Assembly: GCA_964236535.1 (NCBI GenBank) | Contig: CAXSEF010000093.1 | Location: 1-12,285, forward strand | Direction of reading: 5' to 3' | DNA from: CAXSEF01 sp964236535 | GTDB taxonomy: Bacteria; Pseudomonadota; Alphaproteobacteria; Acetobacterales; Acetobacteraceae | Length of the DNA: 12,285 bases | Part shown: positions 1 to 5,522 of the stretch, piece by piece | Numbering within the stretch: the first letter of the stretch is position 1 | Layout: each line of letters starts with the position of its first letter | Made by a program: the position numbers and the translations under genes | Notes under the pieces: model-generated | Database searches by the model: none | Told to the model about the DNA's origin: nothing | What the model saw: only the letters and a program-made list of their open reading frames with translations

Positions 1-55
1 GCGGAGTTCCAGGAGGTGGAGAGCGGCAAGCGCGCCGATCGCCCGCAGCTCGCCG
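1..55. repeat. Terminal duplication, left copy (circle junction)
   Basis: Bases 1-55 equal 12231-12285 exactly, and the recombinase frame passes through the join without a break. An overlap of this length at contig ends is what a graph assembler leaves on a circular molecule. Confidence 0.93.
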
Positions 56-585
56 CCGCCCTGGCCGCCTGCCGCACCCGACGCGCCGTGCTGGTCATCG
101 CCAAGCTCGACCGCCTCGCCCGCAACGCGCGCTTCCTGCTCTCCATCGTGGAAGGCAGCGGAGAGGCCGGCGTGGTGTTCTGCGACTTGCCCACCGTGCC
201 GGCCGGGCCGGTCGGGCGCTTCCTGGTCACGCAGATGGCCGCCGTGGCCGAGCTCGAGGCCGGGCTCATCAGTCAACGCACCCGAGCAGCTTTGGCCGTG
301 GCCAAGGCGCGTGGGGTGAGGCTGGGCAACCCCCGCCTGGTGCCGGGGACGCCTGCCAGGGCAGCGGTAGCGCGAGAGGCGCGCAGCCGCCAGGTGGCGG
401 AGCGGAGAACCGACGTGCTCGCCGTGCTGCGACGAGTGCAGGAAGAAGGTGCCGGCAGCCTGCGCACCATTGCAGCCGGGCTGCAGGCGCACGGCGTGCT
501 CACACCGGCTGGAAAGGCGCAGTGGTCAGCAGGCCAGGTGCGGCGCGTGCTGGCCCGGTCCAAGATTGCAGACGTGGGAGCATAG
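1..585 (+). CDS. Serine recombinase (resolvase family), remainder of the gene begun at 12096
   Basis: This is the C-terminal 194 codons of the recombinase; the stop TAG is at 583-585. It contains the conserved SGKRADRPQL segment, the AKLDRLARN active-site segment with its paired arginines, and the long dimer helix around LISQRTRAALAVAKARG. A C-terminal helix-turn-helix region follows (SLRTIAAGLQAHGVLTPAG, then WSAGQVRRVLARSK), resembling the DNA-binding end of Pin/resolvase-type recombinases. At 239 aa it is slightly longer than the ~185-aa Tn3-type resolvases and far shorter than large serine integrases. Likely roles are plasmid multimer resolution or mobilization of neighbouring DNA. Internal GTG codons such as the one at 16 are not the real start, because the motif with the catalytic Ser lies upstream across the circle junction. 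Confidence 0.9.
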   Translation, partial: AEFQEVESGKRADRPQLAAALAACRTRRAVLVIAKLDRLARNARFLLSIVEGSGEAGVVFCDLPTVPAGPVGRFLVTQMAAVAELEAGLISQRTRAALAVAKARGVRLGNPRLVPGTPARAAVAREARSRQVAERRTDVLAVLRRVQEEGAGSLRTIAAGLQAHGVLTPAGKAQWSAGQVRRVLARSKIADVGA

Positions 586-693
586 GACGGACAGCGCTGT
601 TCGGAGCGAAGCCGCCAAGGCCATTGAGCGACAAAAGGCGGACCGGCATCCAGGCGCCTGTGGCGAGGATCGAACCTGTTTGGAGATCGGCGT

Positions 694-1047
694 GTGGCTG
701 AGGACGAAACCGAGACCGTCACCTTTTCCGTGGCGAGCGTCGAGCGTGTGCTGGGGCGGGGCGACCTGATTGCCATGGCGATCGTCAGCCTAGTGATCGC
801 GGGCGTCGAGATGACGCTGCAGGGTCTACAGGTCCGTGCGAACGGTTCGAACCGCGTCGACGTATCGCTGCCGACGTTCAAGTCCACGCGCGACGGGACG
901 CAGAAGGCCGCGATCGTGCTGCCGCCGGAGTTGTTCGAGGCGATCGGCTTGGCCGTGGCCCAGGCGTTCAGCACGTTAGATAGACCAACGCCCACGCACG
1001 AGCCGGTACGCGACCTGTTAGGAGTATCAAGCCTCGGCAGCGCATAA
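694..1047 (+). CDS. Small SpoVG-like protein, function unknown
   Basis: This 117-aa protein starts at GTG 694, with GGAG at 682-685 eight bases upstream; no better start was seen. After an acidic N-terminus, residues about 8-93 follow a pattern like SpoVG. A first strand (TFSVASVERVLGRGDL) is followed by a hydrophobic strand with an invariant-looking small turn (VIAGVEMTLQGLQV). Then come an NRVDVSLPTF segment matching the SpoVG 'LFVAMPS' strand, a charged DG turn, and a C-terminal helix (ELFEAIGLAVAQAF). SpoVG proteins are small nucleic-acid-binding regulators. The similarity here is by eye and weak in identity, so a DNA-binding role is only a suggestion. It lies 108 bp downstream of the recombinase on the same strand and could be cotranscribed with it. 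It is otherwise an unrecognised plasmid protein. Confidence 0.6.
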   Translation: MAEDETETVTFSVASVERVLGRGDLIAMAIVSLVIAGVEMTLQGLQVRANGSNRVDVSLPTFKSTRDGTQKAAIVLPPELFEAIGLAVAQAFSTLDRPTPTHEPVRDLLGVSSLGSA

Positions 1048-1079
1048 AGTACGATTATGCAAACGATAGTGTGGCGCCT

Positions 1080-1108
1080 TTGCCTGCCATTTTCGTAGAG
1101 ACTCTAAC
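1080..1108 (+). promoter_or_regulatory. Candidate sigma70-type promoter for the MNT/HEPN pair
   Basis: TTGCCT at 1080-1085 and TCTAAC at 1103-1108 are separated by 17 bp, each matching four of six consensus bases. They lie about 65 bp upstream of the MNT start in a 126-bp gap. This is a plausible promoter on pattern alone. Confidence 0.3.
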
Positions 1109-1173
1109 TGGTGGTTTAGAACTCATACAGCTTCCTTGGCGTGTTACGGTTTCAGCCTGGAGGGTCGGTTACG

Positions 1174-1491
1174 ATGACGCTGATCAGCAGGACCAACCAA
1201 GCCGAACGCGTGGTCGCCACTTTGCGGGCATACGAGGCAGAACTGCGTCATGCCGGTATTCGGCGCCTGTCGCTGTTCGGCTCGGTCGCCCGTGGCGACG
1301 CCCAGGCCGACAGCGATGTGGACCTCGCGGCCGAGCTCGACCCTGCTGCGCGAATTGATTTGGTCCGCCTGGTCGCGCTGGAGCGTCAGCTTACCGAGAT
1401 TCTTGGTTGCCCCGTAGACCTCCTGCCGGAGCCTGTCGAAAAGCCGTGCTTGCGCGCCAACATCGAACGAGACCGCATCCGTGCCTTCTAG
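1174..1491 (+). CDS. mntA: MNT-domain nucleotidyltransferase, antitoxin of an MNT/HEPN (type VII) module
   Basis: This 105-aa minimal nucleotidyltransferase begins at ATG 1174, chosen because GGAGGG at 1159-1164 sits nine bases upstream. The GTG at 1141 has no such site. The diagnostic motif is present: GS at the start of GSVARGDAQADSDVDL, with the metal-binding Asp pair in D-V-D. The C-terminal half is the usual small alpha/beta remainder (VALERQLTEILGCPVDLLPE). In characterised MntA/HepT systems this protein neutralises the HEPN ribonuclease by transferring AMP to a tyrosine beside its active site. Its end overlaps the HEPN start by 11 bases, so the two are probably translationally coupled. 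The pair lies directly before the partition genes, which fits a plasmid stability role. The family assignment is firm; the AMPylation role is inferred. Confidence 0.85.
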   Translation: MTLISRTNQAERVVATLRAYEAELRHAGIRRLSLFGSVARGDAQADSDVDLAAELDPAARIDLVRLVALERQLTEILGCPVDLLPEPVEKPCLRANIERDRIRAF

Positions 1492-1849
1492 ACTGTCGCG
1501 GCACGACCCTGCCGACAGTCTCGCCGATATCATCGAGAATGCCGGACGCATCGAGAGCTACCTTGCGGGAACGGACCGTACCGCATTCGAGGCGGACGGA
1601 CGGACGCGCGACGCCGTCGAGCGATGCCTGGAGCGGGTCTGCGAGGCGGTGTATCGGCTCGCGGACCAGGCTGAAATCCTCATGCCGGGTCAGCCCTGGA
1701 TTGACATCCGAGGTATGGGGAACCGGCTTCGGCACGCTTACGACCGCCTTGACCTCGATATCCTCTGGAATACGGCGTGTGAGCGTGTGCCCGCTCTGGC
1801 CGTTGATGCGCGAGAGGCGCTGAAACGGCTGCGCGGCGATGCCGGCTGA
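1481..1849 (+). CDS. hepT: HEPN-domain (DUF86) protein, probable RNase toxin of the MNT/HEPN module
   Basis: This is a 122-aa, largely helical protein starting at GTG 1481 inside the end of the MNT gene. It shows the DUF86 pattern: an N-terminal helix (DSLADIIENAGRIESYL), a long central helix (DAVERCLERVCEAVYRLADQA), and the active-site helix IRGMGNRLRHAYDRLD. HepT toxins cleave RNA through an R-x4-H-x-Y motif, whose Tyr is the residue AMPylated by MntA. Here His and Tyr are present (HAY), but the position five before His is Gly; arginines lie three and eight residues before His and one residue before it. This may be a normal subfamily form or may mean weak activity. The order antitoxin-then-toxin with overlap is typical of many such pairs. 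Confidence 0.82.
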   Translation: MPSRLSRHDPADSLADIIENAGRIESYLAGTDRTAFEADGRTRDAVERCLERVCEAVYRLADQAEILMPGQPWIDIRGMGNRLRHAYDRLDLDILWNTACERVPALAVDAREALKRLRGDAG

Positions 1850-1884
1850 TCGCCACTTGCCTGCGACCTTCACTGCTGATTACC

Positions 1885-1918
1885 GGGTCAACACCGACCG
1901 GTAGGGTCGCTTTGGGTC
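1885..1918. repeat. Short GGGTC repeats upstream of parA; possible operator/centromere
   Basis: Three GGGTC copies start at 1885, 1904 and 1914, and an opposing GACC lies at 1895-1898. They sit in the 154-bp gap before parA, where small ParA/RHH systems often place binding sites for the RHH partner. The copies are short and irregular, so this is a weak candidate. Confidence 0.25.
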
Positions 1919-2003
1919 AAGGCTGGACACCTAGTTGTCTTCGCGCTTGCCTGTCTACAGGAATTCGTATCTGCTTGAACACCTGAATGCGGGAAGACAG
2001 ACG

Positions 2004-2639
2004 GTGAAGACCATTGCGGTTCTTTCTCAGAAGGGTGGAGCCGGCAAGACAACTCTGGCCATCCACCTTGCGGACGAGGCCACAGCGCAGGGTAAACGGG
2101 TTCTACTGATGGACCTGGACCCTCAAGGTTCGGCTGTCCTGTGGGGGCGAGCCCGAGGTGAACGGGCACCGGATATCAGCCCTGTGCATGAGGCGGCATT
2201 TCCGTCTGAAGTGCGCCGCGCCGAGGCGGAAGGATACGACTTCCTGTTTATCGACACGTCACCGCATTCCGATCGTGGAGCCCTGCTGGCGGCCCGCGCG
2301 GCTAAGCTGGTGTTGGTGCCTTGTCGTCCGGCCATGTTCGATCTGGGAGCAATCGAGGCGACGCTCGATCTGTGCAGGCTTGCACGAAGTCCTGCGGTCG
2401 TCGTGGTCAATGCCGCACCTACTCGCAGCAAGGTGGTGGGCGAGGCAACTGAGGCCATCACCCAGGCCGGAGGAGAGGTGTGCCCGATAATCATCCGCCA
2501 GCGAGTCGCTTTTCAGCATGGCTTGAGTGACGGCCGTACGGCTCGCGAGTTTGAGCCAGGGGGATCAGCGGCGAGCGAAATAGAATGTCTGCTCGAATAC
2601 CTGAATACACGTCTTCAAGAAGACACGGAGACGCGATGA
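2004..2639 (+). CDS. parA: ParA-family partition ATPase
   Basis: This 211-aa protein is a small MinD/ParA-type ATPase. The GTG at 2004 is chosen because the protein then opens at the family start (VKTIAVLSQKGGAGKTT) and a GGGAAG run lies just upstream; longer starts use a poor TTG at 1935. The deviant Walker A KGGAGKTT is at residues 10-17, the Walker A' strand is LLMDLDPQGSA at about 36-46, and Walker B is FLFIDTSP. There is no N-terminal HTH, so autoregulation probably falls to the partner protein, as in type Ib-like systems. By family knowledge it forms ATP-dependent assemblies on the nucleoid that move plasmid copies apart. Its stop (2637-2639) overlaps the start of the downstream RHH gene, marking a two-gene operon. 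Confidence 0.92.
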   Translation: MKTIAVLSQKGGAGKTTLAIHLADEATAQGKRVLLMDLDPQGSAVLWGRARGERAPDISPVHEAAFPSEVRRAEAEGYDFLFIDTSPHSDRGALLAARAAKLVLVPCRPAMFDLGAIEATLDLCRLARSPAVVVVNAAPTRSKVVGEATEAITQAGGEVCPIIIRQRVAFQHGLSDGRTAREFEPGGSAASEIECLLEYLNTRLQEDTETR

Positions 2640-2908
2640 TGGCAGTTCGTGCCCCCCTCGCGGTGCCTAAGCGGATTAGTGCAGAGCCAGCGGCCGAAGT
2701 GGAGCACAGCCCAACCGATCCCAAGCCGACTCAGGGTCGCACGCCGGCTCGCCAGGGAAAGCGTGCGGCAATGGTCTGGCTTGAGCCCGAGTTGGTCCGT
2801 CAGCTCAACCAGATTGCCCTCGATGAGGACCGAACGGTGCAGGCTCTTATGGAAGAGGCGGTAGGGATGCTGTTTACGTCGCGGGGGAAGCCCAAGCTCA
2901 TCGGATAA
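2636..2908 (+). CDS. ParG/CopG-like ribbon-helix-helix partner of ParA
   Basis: This 90-aa protein starts at ATG 2636; an adjacent ATG at 2639 is equally possible, with GGAG at 2627-2630 spaced best for 2639. The first ~40 residues are basic, proline-rich and probably disordered (PTQGRTPARQGKR). The C-terminal half is a ribbon-helix-helix: strand AAMVWLEPELVRQLNQIA, turn, then helix TVQALMEEAVGMLF. This architecture, a flexible N-terminal tail plus a C-terminal RHH, is that of ParG-type centromere-binding proteins, which also repress the operon and stimulate ParA ATPase through the tail. It overlaps the parA stop by four bases. The exact centromere was not identified. Confidence 0.8.
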   Translation: MMAVRAPLAVPKRISAEPAAEVEHSPTDPKPTQGRTPARQGKRAAMVWLEPELVRQLNQIALDEDRTVQALMEEAVGMLFTSRGKPKLIG

Positions 2909-3243
2909 GCGGTACAGAAACTCGCTACCGCCAGCACCAATTCGCATGGCATCAGGCAATTACGGAGATTTGTTGAGTTTTGCTCGCGCATCGTTCAGGG
3001 TTGCGCATTGCACCCCATGCCGGGGGGCTCAACCGTTTCGTCTGGAGAACTAAAGACCCAGAAGTAGAGAAGCCCGCTTGGTTAGAGCGGGCCGCACTAC
3101 CGGTAGAACCGGGAAAACATCATCCGTGAGAAGCTGATGTTCTCCTATCTCCGGCGTTTTTGCAAGCGAAACCTTGCGACGCCCGAGCTTTGCCTGGTGT
3201 CCGGCTCTGACCCGGCGGTTGCCCAGCAACCGACAGGAAAGCC
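2909..3243. other. 335-bp intergenic control region between partition genes and rep
   Basis: No convincing gene is present. The region holds several short stem-loops crowded towards rep: 3072-3078 pairs with 3086-3092, 3116-3122 with 3135-3141, and 3216-3221 with 3227-3232. No tandem iterons, clear DnaA box or strong AT-rich melting stretch were seen. Stem-loops ahead of a small rep gene fit copy-number control by antisense RNA or leader structure, and the replication origin could be here. Both are inference from position. Confidence 0.45.
3216..3232 (+). promoter_or_regulatory. Stem-loop just upstream of the rep ribosome binding site
   Basis: CGGTTG at 3216-3221 and CAACCG at 3227-3232 form a perfect 6-bp stem with a 5-base loop. 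The AGGA ribosome binding site follows at 3234-3237 and the rep ATG at 3244. A hairpin this close to the ribosome binding site could control rep translation. Confidence 0.4.
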
Positions 3244-3861
3244 ATGCGCAGAGCACAGACCGGCAGACGCCGGGAGAAGGTATTCGGACCAGGCCGGGCG
3301 ATCCCGCTCGACCCCAAGGCCAAGGCCCGCATCTGGGCCCACGCTCAGAGCTATACGGCCCTGCACCGCCGCAAGGGCCAGCACAGGGGACCGCTGACGC
3401 GGGCCACCTTCGACGTGTTGCGGGCGCTGCTGTGGGGGTTCCACAACGCCGAGACCGGCCGGTGCTTCCCGAGCTACGAGGCGATTGCCGAGAAGGCCAA
3501 GGTGCACCGCTCGACGGTGGCGCGGGCGATCGCGGCCCTGGAGGCGAGTGGGTTGCTGGGCTGGGAGAACCGGCTGGTGCGGCAGCGCGTGGTCGTGCCC
3601 GGGCTGGTCGGTCCGGTCGTGGTGCTGGTGCCGCGCCGGACCTCGAACGCCTACAGCTTTCGCGATCCGGAGCCCCAGGCACGCGCCGCTTTCCCTAAGT
3701 CGCAGAACTCGACTGGAACCACTCTCAAGGATTCTATCTCTCTCTTGGAGGCTGGGAAGGTGGCTCCGCTAGACCCTTCGAACCCTCTCGAGGCCATGCT
3801 GATCCGGCTGGGAAGGGCGGTAGGGGCCATCCCGGACGGTATGAAGGAAGAAAGATGCTGA
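3244..3861 (+). CDS. Probable plasmid replication protein with winged helix-turn-helix
   Basis: This 205-aa protein starts at ATG 3244, with AGGA six bases upstream. The N-terminus is very basic (MRRAQTGRRR). Residues about 50-110 form a winged helix-turn-helix: LTRATFDVLRALLWGF, then PSYEAIAEKAKVHRSTVARA as recognition unit, and IAALEASGLLGW leading into the wing. The C-terminal third is low in structure (KSQNSTGTT) and ends in a short conserved-looking segment (LDPSNPLEAMLIRLGRAVG). This arrangement recalls small HTH proteins annotated as replication proteins on many alphaproteobacterial plasmids. It is the only candidate initiator on this circle, adjacent to partition genes and downstream of a structured leader. 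No biochemical motif proves initiator activity; a regulatory role is the alternative. Confidence 0.7.
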   Translation: MRRAQTGRRREKVFGPGRAIPLDPKAKARIWAHAQSYTALHRRKGQHRGPLTRATFDVLRALLWGFHNAETGRCFPSYEAIAEKAKVHRSTVARAIAALEASGLLGWENRLVRQRVVVPGLVGPVVVLVPRRTSNAYSFRDPEPQARAAFPKSQNSTGTTLKDSISLLEAGKVAPLDPSNPLEAMLIRLGRAVGAIPDGMKEERC

Positions 3862-3908
3862 CAGGAGAGGCAGATAAAGAGATTTCACGGCACCGGTCGC
3901 ACCGCTGA

Positions 3909-4113
3909 TTGACCCGACATAGGGAAGGCCCCGCCAACGCGGGGGTTGACCACAGATCCGGCCACCATTCCACTGACCCCTGCAGGATGGGATCAAGCGC
4001 ATGAGGTTGCCGCAGGTCTCTCGGAGCGAACGGACCTAATCGTAGTCTCATCCTATCTGCGGACCCGGGAAACAGCAGAGCCAACCATGCGCCACTAGCG
4101 GTTTGAACCATGG
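3909..4113 (+). pseudogene. Decayed histidine phosphatase (phosphoglycerate mutase-like) remnant
   Basis: Translating two frames in turn recovers a clear relic of the histidine phosphatase superfamily. From 3909, one frame reads LTRHREGPANAG, where intact relatives have an RHG-x-S-x-AN-x-G active site; the Gly after His is now Arg. One extra G in the run 3941-3945 shifts the frame. The adjoining frame from 3946 then reads LTTDPATIPLTPAGWDQA, followed by DLIVVSSYLRTRETAEPT, the family's second conserved block. A TAG at 4096-4098 interrupts it, with a faint RFEPW continuation. No start codon or complete domain remains, and the usual C-terminal half is missing. It ends tail to tail with the metallophosphoesterase gene. 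Recognition rests on the SxxLRTRETAEP block, which is distinctive. Confidence 0.7.
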
Positions 4114-4144
4114 GCAGCACCCATGACGAGTGGTCCAAATTGTA

Positions 4145-4666
4145 TCACCGCCCTTCCGGGGCAGCCTGCATTCGGCGCTCGATGGCATGGAGCGAGACGG
4201 GCTGGAAATTCCAGGCATCGACGCCGACGTCGAGGGAGTGTCGTTCGGGTGCAAGTGCGGCGTGCATATGGCCGTAGAGCTGAAGGCTGCCCTTCCGACA
4301 TTGAGGCCAGCGCCGCATGGGAAAGTGGCACAGGTAGATGTCGCGTCCGTCGAGGTGGATCATCCCCTGCTGCACGGGTGCTTCCTGCCAGTCCAACAAG
4401 GGAATCAGGTCGTTCTCCTCGTCGTGGTTGCCGAGGACGAGACGTTTACGCCCGTGCAGACGATGGAAGACGGCTTCGAGACGTGCGTCCTGGTAGGTGG
4501 AGAAATCGCCAAGATGCCAACACTCGTCGTCAGGCGCGATGATCGCGTTCCATTGCTTGACGAGGGCGTTGTCCATTTCTGTAATAGAGGCGAATGGCCT
4601 GGCATGTCGACCGCCCAGCACCTTGGCATGACCGAAATGTGTGTCTGCGGTGAACCAGGTAGTCAT
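4145..4666 (-). CDS. Calcineurin-like metallophosphoesterase
   Basis: This 173-aa cytosolic enzyme starts at ATG 4666, one base after the traD stop, which decides the start. The complete set of metallophosphoesterase motifs is visible in order: D-x-H in TADTHFGH, GD in HLGDFS, GNHD in VLGNHDEEND, the CHFP block, and GHMH in YGHMHAAL. These residues bind two metal ions and hydrolyse phosphomono- or phosphodiesters. The substrate cannot be read from sequence. The short single-domain form resembles small phage- and plasmid-borne phosphoesterases. It is the last gene of the leftward traC-traD operon, so it is probably expressed with the mobilization genes. A role in nucleic-acid end or nucleotide processing during transfer is possible but unproven. 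A relic of another phosphatase lies just beyond its 3' end. Confidence 0.85.
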   Translation of the reverse strand: MTTWFTADTHFGHAKVLGGRHARPFASITEMDNALVKQWNAIIAPDDECWHLGDFSTYQDARLEAVFHRLHGRKRLVLGNHDEENDLIPLLDWQEAPVQQGMIHLDGRDIYLCHFPMRRWPQCRKGSLQLYGHMHAALAPERHSLDVGVDAWNFQPVSLHAIERRMQAAPEGR

Positions 4667-4667
4667 G

Positions 4668-4940
4668 TCAGGTATCGTCTTCCTTATCGGCATCAAAGAT
4701 AGCAAGCCCGCGTTGCCGCCACTGTACCTTGAGATCGGCAGCGGTTTCTCCCTCGTAGCCGTCCAAGTGTAGCCGCTCGGCCACTTCCAACAGGGCACCG
4801 AGCAGAGTCGCGCGATCATCCTCCAGCAGTTCGACCAACCCGGCTTTCTGAACGAGCCCACCAAGCTCGATAAGCTGCCGTGTGCGTGCGCGTCGTTCCT
4901 GGACCCAATCGCGTGTGTCGGCTCGGTTCTGGGCGAGCAC
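4668..4940 (-). CDS. traD: TraD-like conjugal transfer protein
   Basis: The C-terminal region carries the TraD family signature: basic residues followed by TRQLIELGGLVQKAGL, an acidic turn, then DRATLLGALLEVAERL. This is a small all-helical protein of unknown biochemical role found beside traC in Ti-type Dtr regions. No ATG exists at the expected position. The GTG at 4940, giving 90 aa, is chosen because it overlaps the traC stop (4945-4947) by close spacing with an AGGA just upstream. That spacing is short, and helical-looking sequence continues upstream in frame (LLQELQASTAQLQRL), so a CTG start inside traC cannot be excluded. Translation is probably coupled to traC. The stop is one base from the start of the phosphoesterase gene. 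Confidence 0.7.
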   Translation of the reverse strand: MLAQNRADTRDWVQERRARTRQLIELGGLVQKAGLVELLEDDRATLLGALLEVAERLHLDGYEGETAADLKVQWRQRGLAIFDADKEDDT

Positions 4941-4944
4941 CGTC

Positions 4945-5277
4945 CTATTCCGGAGCGTGGTCAGACGCTGGAGCTGAGCCGTTGACGCCTGGAGTTCCTG
5001 GAGCAGGGTCGCCGGCTGCTTTCTTTGCCCCGCGCTTGCTGCCTGGCTGAAAGACGGCCTTGCCCGCTTCTGTCCACCTCGCGAGGATCTCTGGCTTGTC
5101 CTTGCTCTGCTTGACGACGGCCATGAGCGCGCCTGCGAGGGCCTCCATAGGTAGGGCATCGGCGCCGGTGATCTGGACGAGTTCGCCGAGCTGGGTGGTC
5201 TTCTGTGTCTTGACCTTCTTCGCCTTGTCCATGAGGGCCTGGAGCTCGGCGTCGTAGTCCCTCGGCTTGCGTGCCAT
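4945..5277 (-). CDS. traC: TraC-like conjugal transfer protein
   Basis: This 110-aa protein starts at ATG 5277 behind a strong GGGGAGG site. The sequence MARKPRDYDAELQALMDKAK is the standard opening of Ti-type TraC proteins: a basic N-terminus and a charged helix. It is followed by a helical segment (TTQLGELVQITGADALPMEA) and a disordered Ala/Pro/Gly-rich tail. TraC is thought to work with TraA in processing DNA at oriT, probably as a DNA-binding accessory factor. It is the first gene of a leftward operon, divergent from traA across the probable oriT, the same arrangement as in Agrobacterium Ti plasmids. Confidence 0.82.
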   Translation of the reverse strand: MARKPRDYDAELQALMDKAKKVKTQKTTQLGELVQITGADALPMEALAGALMAVVKQSKDKPEILARWTEAGKAVFQPGSKRGAKKAAGDPAPGTPGVNGSAPASDHAPE

Positions 5278-5522
5278 CGCGTCCTCCCCACGTTCCAGAT
5301 GCCAGCCTAACCCTGCCCTCCAGCGTCGGGCAACAGACCTAGGCGCGTGCCACCAGGTTCCCCGGCACCGCACCAACTCGTCATTTCTGCTGTCGGAGCG
5401 CAGCGCAGGCAGGTTAGGAAATGCGCGCTGATACGTTGCAAGAGCAACGTGCGCTCAGGCCGTGACAGCGCGCCCGACACGCGGCTAGGCTTAACTCCGC
5501 AAATCCGGAGCCTGTGCGCCGC
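5278..5522. other. Probable oriT region between traC and traA
   Basis: This 245-bp divergent gap sits where Ti-type plasmids keep oriT and the tra promoters. It contains an inverted repeat: ACGTTGC (5433-5439) pairs with GCAACGT (5444-5450) around AAGA, extended by GCGC (5425-5428) with GCGC (5451-5454) across a 4-base bulge. A longer-range inverted repeat pairs CCTAACCCTGCC near 5306-5317 with GGCAGGTTAGG at 5408-5418. A conserved MobQ nic sequence could not be read with confidence. Location is the main support. Confidence 0.55.
5425..5454. repeat. Inverted repeat, candidate relaxase recognition hairpin
   Basis: A 7-bp perfect stem (5433-5439 with 5444-5450) with an AAGA loop is flanked by a further GCGC/GCGC pair with TGAT unpaired on one side. 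It lies about 70 bp upstream of the traA start. MobQ oriTs commonly place such a hairpin next to the nick site. Confidence 0.5.

Noticed and set aside
16..18. GTG at 16 as the start of the recombinase
   Set aside because: The catalytic Ser motif lies upstream across the circle junction; the true start is the ATG at 12096.
586..693. Possible small coding segment between recombinase and SpoVG-like gene
   Set aside because: A short frame is open but shows no start with a ribosome binding site and no recognisable pattern.
3929..3944. CCCCGC/GCGGGG hairpin as a terminator for rep
   Set aside because: No U-tract follows, and these bases correspond to the PANAG codons of the decayed phosphatase gene, which explains the sequence.
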